From the NCBI GenBank assembly GCA_964497585.1, contig CAZCDS010000033.1, positions 5,469 through 69,468 on the forward strand: a stretch of DNA of 64,000 nt. Direction: 5' to 3'. Both the position numbers and the translations under genes were made by a program. The notes under the pieces were generated by a model. It was not told the origin of the DNA. It was given only the letters and a program-made list of their open reading frames with translations, and ran no database searches. The stretch's first letter is position 1. Each line of letters opens with the position of its first letter. The stretch comes from CAZCDS01 sp964497585 (GTDB lineage: Bacteria > Desulfobacterota > Desulfomonilia > Desulfomonilales > Desulfomonilaceae). Positions 1-8,580 of this stretch are shown here, in pieces.

Positions 1-594
1 ACCTCCGAAGTCTCTCTCGTCGCGTATCACATGGACGAGATCCTCAATGAAAAGGATCTCCCCAAACACTACTGTGGATATTCAACGTGCTATCGAAGGG
101 AGGCCGGATCGTACGGCCGTGACACCCGCGGATTCTATCGTCTGCACCAGTTCAACAAAGTTGAACAGGTCGTCATTTGTGTGAACGACCCGGAAGTCTC
201 CAGGCAGGAACATCAACTGATCTTGAGCAACTCGGAAGAGATCATGCAAGCGCTCGGTCTCCCGTTCCGGGTTGCACTCGCCTGTGGAGCCGAGATCGGT
301 CAGGGTCAGGTCATCAAGCACGAAATCGAAACATGGATGCCCAGCCGCGGCAAATACTCTGAGACACACTCCTGTTCGACGTTACACGAGTTTCAAGCCA
401 GAAGGCTCAAGATCAGGTACCGCAGCAAAGAAGGGAAGACCAGGTATTGCCACACCTTGAACAACACGGCGGTTGCTTCTCCTCGAATTCTCATACCGCT
501 GTTGGAGAACTTCCAAAACGAGGATGGGAGCGTGACCGTGCCTGAGGTTCTGCGCCCGTTCATGAACGGAATGGAGCGGATCGAACCGAAATAA
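1..594 (+). CDS. serS: Seryl-tRNA synthetase, C-terminal part (5' end outside window)
   Basis: Class II aminoacyl-tRNA synthetase that charges tRNA-Ser in the cytoplasm. The frame is open from base 1, so the N-terminal coiled coil and part of the catalytic domain lie outside the window. Visible are the TSEVSLVAYH stretch that precedes motif 2, motif 2 itself (CYRREAGSYGRDTRGFYR), the serine-site region ending SCSTLHEFQARRLKIRYR, and the motif 3 region HTLNNTAVASPR followed by LLENFQNEDGSVTVPEVLRP near the C-terminus. Motif 3 normally reads close to LNGSGLAVGR, so this copy is divergent, although the class-defining Arg is kept. The gene ends in TAA with no clear terminator after it. Confidence 0.93.
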   Translation, partial: TSEVSLVAYHMDEILNEKDLPKHYCGYSTCYRREAGSYGRDTRGFYRLHQFNKVEQVVICVNDPEVSRQEHQLILSNSEEIMQALGLPFRVALACGAEIGQGQVIKHEIETWMPSRGKYSETHSCSTLHEFQARRLKIRYRSKEGKTRYCHTLNNTAVASPRILIPLLENFQNEDGSVTVPEVLRPFMNGMERIEPK

Positions 595-1001
595 GCCTTG
601 CGCCGGTTCTCCTGTCCTGGACCCTGGTTACCGGAAATTATTTTAGGAATGGCTTGGAGCAGGTCTCAGCCCGGCCGAGATCAAACCCGCAGCACGGGAC
701 ATCTCTGGAGAAGCCCGCAGTACTCTCCGGAAAGAGTTCCTCATCTCTCGGGACGTGCGTCGGGGTTTGGGTTCAGGAAATTGATGGCCATTTCTGGAGA
801 TCGCTTGTCTTGGAACCATTGATCACCCGAAACACCAACAGGATCACCGGGTAGGTAAGGGGCAGTGTTCCGTAGGAGAATTGAAATGCGGGAGAGTGTT
901 ACTTGTTTGAAGCCGAACACGTATCACCTGCTCAGAGGTCCCATTGCATTCGGTCGCGTTTTGATCAATACTAACAAGTGTCCCTATCGCAGAGGTGGCA
1001 T
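595..1001. other. Intergenic stretch, no gene recognised
   Basis: About 400 bases between serS and the TPR-ankyrin gene. Short open frames exist, but none has a ribosome site or a recognisable product. I see no strong hairpin or promoter here. The final bases hold the Shine-Dalgarno-like AGAGGTGG that serves the ATG at 1002. Confidence 0.5.
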
Positions 1002-2396
1002 ATGACAGGGCGGAATCTTCTCCTGGCGCTGATCCTTTGCTTGGCCTTTCTCCCCGGCCGTGTCGGTTGGTGCGATCCCACTCAGGAGCTGATCCTTAGC
1101 GGCAACAAGGCGTTCAAGGCCGGCGACTACAAGGAGGCCGTTGCCCAGTACTCCAACGCGCTCGCCCTGGACCCTGATTCCAGGCAATCGCGTTTCAACA
1201 GGGCTCTGGCGTACTATCGCCTCGGGAACCTCAAAGCGGCACTTAGTGACTTCACGAGGGTCACCGAGCTCGACCCCCAGCACAACAAAGCAGAGAACTA
1301 TTGCGGCCTGATTTACCTCAAGCAGGAAAACTATCGGAAGGCTTTGGAACATTTTGAGAAAGCCATTAGCATCAGCCCCAATCCCATTTATTTTCTCAAT
1401 GCGGCCCTCACGTCGTTCAAGATGGGTGAGATGGAACGGGCGAGAGATTTCAGCCAACGGGTACTGCGTGAGGATCCGGGCAATAAGTGGGCAAAGATCA
1501 TCTACAGGAAGGTCAGCAAGCTCGCCAAACCGGCCCCAGGCAGCGACTTGGCGGGAAAGAGCACTGATGACCTCAATCTTCCCGAGCCCTCGCAATTCAA
1601 TGGAGAAGGATCGGAAAAGGGCAGCGCAGGGGACTACCGCCGGAAATGGGCCGCGCTCAGCAACCGGGAAAAGAAGAAGAACGCTGAAGCCGCAGCCAAC
1701 CTCAGGCAAGCGGTGGACTCAGCCAACCTGAACGTGCTGAAGGAATTGCTGGCCGGGAGAACCGACCCAGACTCGGGTGGGCCGACCGGAGTCACGGCTC
1801 TCATGTATGCGTCGGGAATGGGGAATCTTGAAGCGGTGGAACTCCTTCTCAAATCGGGCGCCAACGTGAACCTTCGAGACGCTGACGGGAATACCGCTCT
1901 GATGAGGGCAGCGGACAGGTTTCCCCGAATCGTAGCGGCCCTTTTGGCAAAGGGCGCCGATCCGAACGCCAAGAACTTTCGCGACCAGACGGCCCTCGGC
2001 CTCGCGTCGGCGCGATGCATGATCGAAACGATGCAACTCCTCATCGAGAAAGGTGCTGATCCCAACCAAACCCACGTTGGATTTGCCAGAATGAGCATAA
2101 AATCCGATGCTTCCCGGCAGGGCTTCCCTGAAAAACGGGGAAGGAGATTGGAAGGAGTGGAGGCGACGCCGTTGGCATTTGCCGCGAGCAGTGGATGTGC
2201 GTCCGGAGTTCGCCTCCTTCTGGCTGCCGGCGCTGGCGTGAACACCATCGATTCCCTCGGATATACGCCGCTGGACCACGCTATCGAGACTGGAGGAAAG
2301 ACGGTTCAGGGCATGCTCAGAAGCGCCCGGGGCAGAGCCAACAAGTACAAGAAAAATGCTGCGGGCGCGAACCGCGCGCTGGGAAGCAAGGAGTAG
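1002..2396 (+). CDS. Exported TPR-ankyrin fusion protein
   Basis: Predicted extracytoplasmic scaffold of 464 residues with no enzymatic motif. Order: signal peptide (residues 1 to about 24, a Leu-rich core ending GRVGWC), about four TPR units (about 28-165, e.g. GNKAFKAGDYKEAVAQYSNA), a charged linker (about 170-215), then ankyrin repeats (about 220-450) with typical TALMYASGMGNLEAVELLL and GADPNAKNF units. A GTG at 978 would add eight residues, but the ATG at 1002 is preceded by AGAGGTGG and places the signal peptide at the terminus. TPR and ankyrin repeats both bind proteins; joining them in one exported polypeptide is uncommon. The partner is unknown. Related exported repeat proteins occur at 36.9, 47.1, 55.1 and 60.1 kb. 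Confidence 0.85.
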   Translation: MTGRNLLLALILCLAFLPGRVGWCDPTQELILSGNKAFKAGDYKEAVAQYSNALALDPDSRQSRFNRALAYYRLGNLKAALSDFTRVTELDPQHNKAENYCGLIYLKQENYRKALEHFEKAISISPNPIYFLNAALTSFKMGEMERARDFSQRVLREDPGNKWAKIIYRKVSKLAKPAPGSDLAGKSTDDLNLPEPSQFNGEGSEKGSAGDYRRKWAALSNREKKKNAEAAANLRQAVDSANLNVLKELLAGRTDPDSGGPTGVTALMYASGMGNLEAVELLLKSGANVNLRDADGNTALMRAADRFPRIVAALLAKGADPNAKNFRDQTALGLASARCMIETMQLLIEKGADPNQTHVGFARMSIKSDASRQGFPEKRGRRLEGVEATPLAFAASSGCASGVRLLLAAGAGVNTIDSLGYTPLDHAIETGGKTVQGMLRSARGRANKYKKNAAGANRALGSKE

Positions 2397-2412
2397 CCCC
2401 GCGGGCGGTCCG

Positions 2413-3576
2413 ATGATCAGGCTCAAGAAAAACGCCCACCGACGGGTTCGAAACGGCCATCTCTGGGTATTCTCCAATGAGATCGCAGAACCTCCCGTAA
2501 ACGTCCTCGAAGCCGGGTCAGTTCACGAGCTGTGGGATCATGCCGGAGATTTTACCGGCATGTGCTATGCCAATCCGGCCAGCCTCATCACTGCAAGGAT
2601 CCTTTCCAGAAAACGAATCGAGATCGATCGGCAGTTCTTCAGCACCAGGATTGAGACCGCGCTCGCATGGCGTCACCACCTCTTTCCCGACCGGGATTTC
2701 TATCGTGTCGTTTTTGGTGAAAGCGACTATCTCCCCGGGCTCATTGTCGACCGGTACCACGAACTGCTCGTCATCCAGACCTTGACTGCGGGCATGGACC
2801 GACATCGAGAACTGATTGTGGAAGCGCTCGTCGACCTCATGGCCCCCACGGGGATCTTCCGTCGCAACGACTCGCCAGCTCGGATCCTGGAGGGGCTTCC
2901 ACAGGAAAAGGGACTTGAGTACGGATCGGTACCGCCAACGGTCGAGATCAACTCAAACGGCCTCAGGTTCCTGGTGGACATCTCGGAAGGACAGAAGACC
3001 GGCTTCTTTCTCGATCAGGAATCGAATCGGTCCCTGATTCGGCAATATGCCGGCCCGGGGATCACGGTACTGGATCTGTTTACGTACACGGGAGCGTGGG
3101 GTCTGCACGCCCTTGCCGGTGGCGCGGACAGGGTCACCGCGGTCGATTCGTCCCGTGGAGCACTCAGAATTGCCGCTCAAAACGCGGAACTCAACGGCAT
3201 GAGCGACCGTTTTGAAACTGTCCGGGACAACGCGGTGGACTTCTTGAAGAAATGCCGGGACAATTGGGACCTCATCGTGCTCGACCCGCCGGCCTTCATC
3301 AAGAGCCGATCAACCGCCCGGGAGGGCAGGAAAGGATACATCGACATCAATCGCCGGGCACTCGGCAGGCTGAGATCCGGCGGTATTCTGATCACCTGCT
3401 CCTGTTCCCACCACCTTCACGCGGATGAGTTCGAGCAGCTTTTGGCCACCGCTTCGCGCCAGAGCGGCCGAGAACTCAGGATCCTGGACTTCCGCGGTCA
3501 GGGACCTGACCATCCCGTGCTCCTCTCCATGCCGGAGACCCGATACCTCAAGGTCATCGTTGCGCAGGTCGTATAG
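2413..3576 (+). CDS. rlmI: RlmI/RlmK-like class I rRNA methyltransferase
   Basis: SAM-dependent cytosine-C5 methyltransferase of the RlmI type (the family methylates 23S rRNA), 387 residues. An N-terminal PUA-like domain (about 1-75, beginning MIRLKKNAHRRVRNGHLWVF) is followed by a central region with FGESDYLPGLIVDRY, the SAM-binding LDLFTYTGAWGLHAL with acidic VTAVDSS, the DPPAFIKSR motif and the Cys-containing TCSCSHH. The open frame extends upstream into the preceding gene; the ATG at 2413 matches the start of the PUA domain, is preceded by GCGGGCGG and lies 16 bases after the preceding stop. The family is certain. The exact rRNA position is inferred from family knowledge. Confidence 0.88.
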   Translation: MIRLKKNAHRRVRNGHLWVFSNEIAEPPVNVLEAGSVHELWDHAGDFTGMCYANPASLITARILSRKRIEIDRQFFSTRIETALAWRHHLFPDRDFYRVVFGESDYLPGLIVDRYHELLVIQTLTAGMDRHRELIVEALVDLMAPTGIFRRNDSPARILEGLPQEKGLEYGSVPPTVEINSNGLRFLVDISEGQKTGFFLDQESNRSLIRQYAGPGITVLDLFTYTGAWGLHALAGGADRVTAVDSSRGALRIAAQNAELNGMSDRFETVRDNAVDFLKKCRDNWDLIVLDPPAFIKSRSTAREGRKGYIDINRRALGRLRSGGILITCSCSHHLHADEFEQLLATASRQSGRELRILDFRGQGPDHPVLLSMPETRYLKVIVAQVV

Positions 3577-3636
3577 GCCGCGGCACACCCATGAGTCACC
3601 GACGGGTATGGCTGCGAACCGGGTCACGCAATGACG

Positions 3637-4068
3637 TCAACCTTGCGATTCGTCGGTATGCTGTTTGGGGGATTTGCCGGTGAGATCCGCATTCTCGGCT
3701 ACGACAAACGCGCAGGCTGTCTCTCCGGTATGCGTAAGAGAGAGGTGAATACGGGAAACGCACTGAGATCGAGCAACCTCAAGTGCCCGGTCCTTTAGCG
3801 CGACCATCGGTCGCTCTCGCTCGCCGCCTCGCACGACAATCGCCCGTGGGGTCACTCCCCTGGTGAAACCCGTGCCCAAGGCCTTGGACACGGCTTCCTT
3901 GGCCGCGAACCGGGCCGCATAACTCTGCGCCGGACGTGCGGTGGCCTCGCACACGTCGATTTCATCGGCTGAGAAGACCCGTTCAAGAAACCGTCTTGCG
4001 TGCGGAGTCCTGAGGACCCTTTCCAGACGGCCGACCTCGACCACGTCCACGCCTATTCCGACGATCAC
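3637..4068 (-). CDS. acpS: Holo-[acyl-carrier-protein] synthase
   Basis: Transfers the 4'-phosphopantetheine arm of CoA to acyl carrier protein, the activation step of fatty acid synthesis. The 143-residue protein has the N-terminal GIGVDVVEVGRLE with the metal-binding Asp, the FSADEIDVCEA and RFAAKEAVSKALGTG motifs with the catalytic-site Glu, and the late LSLTHTGETACAFVVAE block. The start is GTG at 4068; its bases overlap the folP stop as GTGA, which implies translational coupling. The C-terminal tail after VVAE (about 18 polar residues) is longer than in typical family members. Confidence 0.94.
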   Translation of the reverse strand: MIVGIGVDVVEVGRLERVLRTPHARRFLERVFSADEIDVCEATARPAQSYAARFAAKEAVSKALGTGFTRGVTPRAIVVRGGERERPMVALKDRALEVARSQCVSRIHLSLTHTGETACAFVVAENADLTGKSPKQHTDESQG

Positions 4069-4940
4069 GGCTTCACCTTCTCTCTGAGGACAGCATCAGC
4101 TACCCTGCAGGCCTGAATCGCAGAAGGCACGTCGTGAACACGAACGATGTCTGCTCCACGGAGAATGGCGGCAGTTATGACTGCAAGGGTACCTGTGTCC
4201 CTTTCCTTGGCATTGGGTTGGTCGAGGATGGCGCCGAGGAAGGCTTTGCGTGAGGGTCCGAGCAGAACCGGCTTGCCCAAATCCCTGAAGACCTCCAGCC
4301 GGTTGACGAGAATGAGATTCTGGTCGAACGTCTTGCCAAACCCTATACCCGGATCTATCACCATGCGCCCGGGATCTATACCCGATTCCTCAAGGAATCT
4401 CACGCGATCCGCAAGAAAATCGTAAATGTCACCAGGGAAGGCCTGGTACCGGATTTCCTTCTGCATGGTCTTGGGCAGGCCGAGCATATGCATGACGACC
4501 ACCCCCGCGCCGGCTTCCCGTGCCACCTCCGCGAGCGCCGGGTCGTCACGGAATCCCGACACGTCGTTGACAATCTGCGCACCGGCCTTGAGCGCGGCCT
4601 CAGCGACTTCCCCGCGGCGGGTGTCGATGGAAATCACCCCATCGGGCACTCTCCGGTTAATCTCCCTGATAACGGGTATCGTCCGTCGGAGTTCCTCTTC
4701 CGGTTCGATCGGGAGCGAGCCGGGCCTGGTCGACTCCCCGCCGACATCGACGATGTGCGCTCCTGAGCGGAACATCTCGACTGCGGCCTGGACGGCCACT
4801 TCCGGGTCGAAGTGAACTCCCCCATCGGAGAAGGAATCCGGCGTCGCGTTGATCACTCCCATGATCAAGGTTTCGGAGCGTGGATCCAAGGTGGCTTGCG
4901 GTAGACGAATCGTTCGAGAGAACATGGTCTTGTGTCTCAA
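4065..4940 (-). CDS. folP: Dihydropteroate synthase
   Basis: Condenses 6-hydroxymethyl-dihydropterin pyrophosphate with p-aminobenzoate in folate synthesis. The 291-residue TIM barrel has MGVINATPDSFSDGG near residue 27, the second signature VDVGGESTRPGS, the NDVSGF block, VIDPGIGFGKT and the C-terminal VRVHDVPSAIQA. The longest frame starts with TTG at 4940; an ATG at 4925 is an equally possible start, and neither has a strong ribosome site. It lies downstream of ftsH, a common arrangement, but a hairpin terminator in the 161-base gap suggests it has its own promoter or relies on read-through. It overlaps acpS by four bases. Confidence 0.95.
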   Translation of the reverse strand: MRHKTMFSRTIRLPQATLDPRSETLIMGVINATPDSFSDGGVHFDPEVAVQAAVEMFRSGAHIVDVGGESTRPGSLPIEPEEELRRTIPVIREINRRVPDGVISIDTRRGEVAEAALKAGAQIVNDVSGFRDDPALAEVAREAGAGVVVMHMLGLPKTMQKEIRYQAFPGDIYDFLADRVRFLEESGIDPGRMVIDPGIGFGKTFDQNLILVNRLEVFRDLGKPVLLGPSRKAFLGAILDQPNAKERDTGTLAVITAAILRGADIVRVHDVPSAIQACRVADAVLREKVKP

Positions 4941-5042
4941 TTCCGAATGCGGGTCCGGAAGGGTCCGTTCAGTGGGCGGCCACTCAGTTGCATCCTGCGG
5001 CGACTGCCGTGGCAGGGCTCTTCCCCGACACCTGATTTCGAC

Positions 5043-5067
5043 AAAAAAAGAGGCCGATCACGGCCTC
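5043..5067 (-). terminator. Intrinsic terminator after ftsH
   Basis: Perfect 7-bp stem with a 4-base loop (arms 5050-5056 and 5061-5067), followed on the minus strand by a run of seven T (5043-5049). It lies 34 bases beyond the ftsH stop and has the right polarity to end the ftsH transcript. Confidence 0.85.
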
Positions 5068-5101
5068 AACTTTCCATGAACGTTTCATGGATTTTTGTTT
5101 A

Positions 5102-7003
5102 TCAGACTTTCTTGGGGTCGGGCGCACCCACGACAACGGGCTGCTTGTTGGGAGGGGACTCCGCGGACTCCTCTCCTTTGTTGGGCTTCGGACGTGTCTT
5201 CACCGGCGGCAGCTCGCGTCCCTCGATGATAGCCTCGATCTCATTGGCTTCCAGCGTCTCTCGTTCAAGCAAGGCTTCCGCGATCAGGGTCACGGTATCC
5301 CGGTTACCTTCGACGATTTTTCTGGCCTTGTTGTAGTTCTCTGTAACGAGCCTGCGAATCTCTCGATCGATGTCCTTTGCGGTCTCCTCGGAATAGTCGA
5401 TGTGACGGGCGAACTCCTTACCGAGGAAGATTTGCTCTTCCTTCTGGCCGAAGGTGAGTGGTCCCATTTTCTCGCTCATTCCCCACTCGCATACCATCTT
5501 GCGCGCGAGGTCCGTGGCCCTTTCCAGATCATTACCCGCACCTGTGGTCAGGTGGTCGAGAAAGACTTCTTCCGCGGCTCGCCCACCCATGAGTACGGCA
5601 ATTCTGCTGAGCAGGTACTGTTTGGGGTATGTATGTCTGTCATCGAGAGGAAGCTGTTGAGTGACCCCCAGAGCCCTGCCTCGCGGAATGATGGTGACCT
5701 TGTGAATGGGATCGCTGTCCTCTACCTTCATGGCCACAAAGGCATGGCCCGCTTCGTGATATGCCGTATTGCGCCGCTCTTCGAGACTGATGACCATGCT
5801 TCGGCGCTCGCCGCCCATGAGAACCTTGTCTTTGGCGAACTCGAAGTCGGACATTTCGATTCTGTCTTTGTTCTCGCGTGCCGCGTTCAGGGCAGCCTCA
5901 TTGACGAGGTTAGCCAGATCGGCTCCTGAGAAACCCGGTGTCCCTCGGCTAATGGTCTCCAGATCGACATCGGGAGAAACGGGAATGTCCCGGGAATGAA
6001 CCCCCAGAATAGCGGTTCGTCCACGGATATCCGGTGTCGGGACCACGACCTGACGGTCGAACCTGCCAGGCCTCAGCAGAGCCGGATCGAGGACATCGGG
6101 CCTGTTCGTGGCGCTTATGAGAATGACACCTTCATTGGTCTCGAACCCATCCATCTCCACGAGCAACTGGTTGAGAGTCTGTTCGCGTTCGTCATGGCCG
6201 CCTCCGAGGCCCGCGCCACGGTGCCGCCCCACCGCGTCGATCTCGTCGATGAAAATGATGCAGGGAGCGTTCTTCTTCCCCTGAATGAAGAGATCCCGGA
6301 CCCGGGAGGCTCCCACGCCGACAAACATCTCAACGAAATCCGAACCGGAAATGGAAAAGAAGGGCACATTGGCCTCCCCGGCCACCGCCTTGGCCAACAG
6401 CGTTTTTCCCGTTCCCGGAGCGCCGACGAGGAGGACGCCTTTGGGTATCTTACCGCCAAGTCGCGTGAATTTCTTTGGATCGCGGAGAAAGTCAACGATC
6501 TCCTGCAATTCTTCCTTGGCCTCTTCAACGCCTGCCACGTCTTCGAATGTGAACCGATTCTGTGCCTCATTGACAAGGCGCGCGCGGCTCTTGCCGAAGC
6601 TCATCGCCTTTCCGCCCCCGGCCTGCATCTGCCTCATGAAAAAGATTAATATCGCAATAACGAAGATCATCGGGAGCCAGGAAATGAGTGCGGTCAAATA
6701 CCAGGGATTTTCGTCTTCGGGCTGCACTTCGATATCGACCTTATGCTTCATGAGAGCAGGCACAAGACTGGTATCCTTCGGGGCCCGGGTCTTGAAGCCA
6801 CCCGTCCCGTCCACGTACGATCCGTTGATCCGTTCGCCCCGAATGATCACTGACTTTACGTTACCCTGCGTGACTTCTTGACGAAACTTACTGTACGATA
6901 TTTCTTTCTTCGGGGGCTTGGTCTGGTTGAACAGATGGAAGAGAAAAATCATCACGAGACAGATGACCAACCAGAGGCCGAGGTTTTTGTATATCGTGTT
7001 CAA
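5102..7003 (-). CDS. ftsH: ATP-dependent zinc metalloprotease FtsH
   Basis: Membrane-anchored AAA+ protease that extracts and degrades membrane and regulatory proteins; 633 residues. Two N-terminal membrane segments (about 7-25 and 105-123) flank a periplasmic domain. The AAA module carries GAPGTGKT (Walker A), IIFIDEIDAVGRHRG (Walker B), the second region of homology ISATNRPDVLDPALLRPGRF, and the protease zinc motif HEAGHAFVA. The start is TTG at 7003, supported by GGAG seven bases upstream. The C-terminal tail ends in a charged and proline-rich stretch. A terminator follows, and folP-acpS lie further downstream on the same strand. Confidence 0.97.
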   Translation of the reverse strand: MNTIYKNLGLWLVICLVMIFLFHLFNQTKPPKKEISYSKFRQEVTQGNVKSVIIRGERINGSYVDGTGGFKTRAPKDTSLVPALMKHKVDIEVQPEDENPWYLTALISWLPMIFVIAILIFFMRQMQAGGGKAMSFGKSRARLVNEAQNRFTFEDVAGVEEAKEELQEIVDFLRDPKKFTRLGGKIPKGVLLVGAPGTGKTLLAKAVAGEANVPFFSISGSDFVEMFVGVGASRVRDLFIQGKKNAPCIIFIDEIDAVGRHRGAGLGGGHDEREQTLNQLLVEMDGFETNEGVILISATNRPDVLDPALLRPGRFDRQVVVPTPDIRGRTAILGVHSRDIPVSPDVDLETISRGTPGFSGADLANLVNEAALNAARENKDRIEMSDFEFAKDKVLMGGERRSMVISLEERRNTAYHEAGHAFVAMKVEDSDPIHKVTIIPRGRALGVTQQLPLDDRHTYPKQYLLSRIAVLMGGRAAEEVFLDHLTTGAGNDLERATDLARKMVCEWGMSEKMGPLTFGQKEEQIFLGKEFARHIDYSEETAKDIDREIRRLVTENYNKARKIVEGNRDTVTLIAEALLERETLEANEIEAIIEGRELPPVKTRPKPNKGEESAESPPNKQPVVVGAPDPKKV

Positions 7004-7283
7004 GAAATACTCCGCTTTTTCGACTCTATGAGCAGTTTATCAAACTATAGCATGAAATCCGGGTACACGCAATTAATCGCCCTCTTCACTAGAAAGATGG
7101 TTTCTACCGAAATCAATGTCAAGCACCGCGCGGGTCTCCTTCGATTAGCCCACTCGCGTGGGCCCCTTCGCGATTCTCAGGTGAAACCTCGAAGAAGACT
7201 AGCGCTCAACGTGAAAAACGGTTTGACAAAACCGGCCCCCGAAACTAACTAGGGCGTCGGATCAAAGGCGTGAGGACTCCGTC

Positions 7284-8510
7284 ATGAAAGCAGTCACCGT
7301 CAACTTTAGCCTCGGAAAGGAGATGTGGGACGGCTTCAAATCGAAGCTGCTCGGTAAGGGGCGCCGGTTCAACGGTCTCTCCCTGAGCCTCGATGAGGTG
7401 CCCGAACCGAAGCTTGTCTCACCCGAGTGGGTAAAAATCCGCACCATTCTTTCAGGGATCTCGGACATGGATGAGGGGATGATCGTGCACCACGATCCTT
7501 CGCGATTCGGTGCATTTCTGTCCTTTCCCTTCATACCGGGGAACGAGAACCTGGGGATCGTGACCGAAGTCGGAGAAAACGTCCGGGGAATCGAACCGGG
7601 AGAGCGTGTCGTGGTGGACCCCCTGCTCTCCTGCGAGCGCCGAGGCGTCGAACCGCTCTGCCCCTCCTGTTCGAGGGGAGTGCCCTCTTCGTGCAGGAGC
7701 TTTGACAGTGGCGTCCTCGGACCGGGAATCATGATCGGAGCATGCAAGGATACGGCCGGCGGCTGGGGCGACTCGTTCATCGCCCATCAGAGTCAGGTAC
7801 GCGTTGTGCCTCATTCCATGGAAAGCGAACTGGCCATATTCATCCCCGAGTTTACCCGTGCGCTCCGCGCGGTGCTCCAGTGTCCCCCCTCGCCCGGCGA
7901 TCGGGTGCTCGTCGTTGGGGCAGGCTCTCTGGGACTGCTCACCCTCGAAGCCCTTCGTCTCGTGGGTTCGGAAGCGCAGATCAGTATCGTGGCCGAGCAT
8001 ACCTTTGAGGCGGAACTCGCGGAAAAGATCGGCGCGCCCGAAGTCGTATGGGGACACGGGCCGGGAACCGTCTATGAAGAAGTGGCTGCTCTCCTTGGCG
8101 CGACGGTACGCTACCCGGAAGTCGGGAGAATCACACTCCGGGGAGGCGCGGATCTCGTATACGAGACCACGGGCCGCACCGCGCTGGTCGAGGATGCCAT
8201 AGGCTTCACGGGAGAAGGCAAGAGGCTCGTACTCCTGGGGATCAATCAGCCTGCCGGTTTCGATGTTTCGGGACTCTGGTTCAAAGACATCCAACTCGCC
8301 GGAACGGCGTTCTCCGGACGGGAGACGTACAACGGAGAAATCGGCAGCACCTTCGACATTGCCATGGATCTGGTGACCCAACACGGATTACCGCACAGGG
8401 AGATTCTTACCCACAGGTTTGGACTCACAGATCATGCGTCCGCTGTGTCGGTCCTCGCCGATCGGGCCAACCGAAAGACGATCAAAGCGGTCTTCCACCA
8501 CGTTGTTTGA
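7284..8510 (+). CDS. MDR-family dehydrogenase lacking the usual catalytic zinc ligands
   Basis: Medium-chain dehydrogenase/reductase, 408 residues, resembling alcohol, threonine or glucose dehydrogenases. GroES-like domain about 25-190, Rossmann domain with VLVVGAGSLGLLTL (about 218-232), then the C-terminal half. The four structural-zinc Cys are present (117, 126, 129, 137). The catalytic zinc site is not: the usual GHE reads GNE (residues 86-88), and the usual first-ligand GICGSD segment reads SGISDMDEG, with no Cys. It may be a non-zinc MDR enzyme or have a rearranged site. The N-terminus carries about 20 extra residues. Substrate unknown. The gene stands alone, divergent from ftsH; GAGGA lies shortly before the ATG. 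Confidence 0.8.
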   Translation: MKAVTVNFSLGKEMWDGFKSKLLGKGRRFNGLSLSLDEVPEPKLVSPEWVKIRTILSGISDMDEGMIVHHDPSRFGAFLSFPFIPGNENLGIVTEVGENVRGIEPGERVVVDPLLSCERRGVEPLCPSCSRGVPSSCRSFDSGVLGPGIMIGACKDTAGGWGDSFIAHQSQVRVVPHSMESELAIFIPEFTRALRAVLQCPPSPGDRVLVVGAGSLGLLTLEALRLVGSEAQISIVAEHTFEAELAEKIGAPEVVWGHGPGTVYEEVAALLGATVRYPEVGRITLRGGADLVYETTGRTALVEDAIGFTGEGKRLVLLGINQPAGFDVSGLWFKDIQLAGTAFSGRETYNGEIGSTFDIAMDLVTQHGLPHREILTHRFGLTDHASAVSVLADRANRKTIKAVFHHVV

Positions 8511-8580
8511 CCGGGCCACGGGTCTCCGGGTGCGGCATCCTCGCGGCCGGGGCTGATTGCCGAGCAGGCGAATTCCTCTC

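Noticed and set aside
5087..5929. Long plus-strand frame opposite ftsH
   Set aside because: Antisense shadow of a well-conserved gene; no ribosome site or homology.
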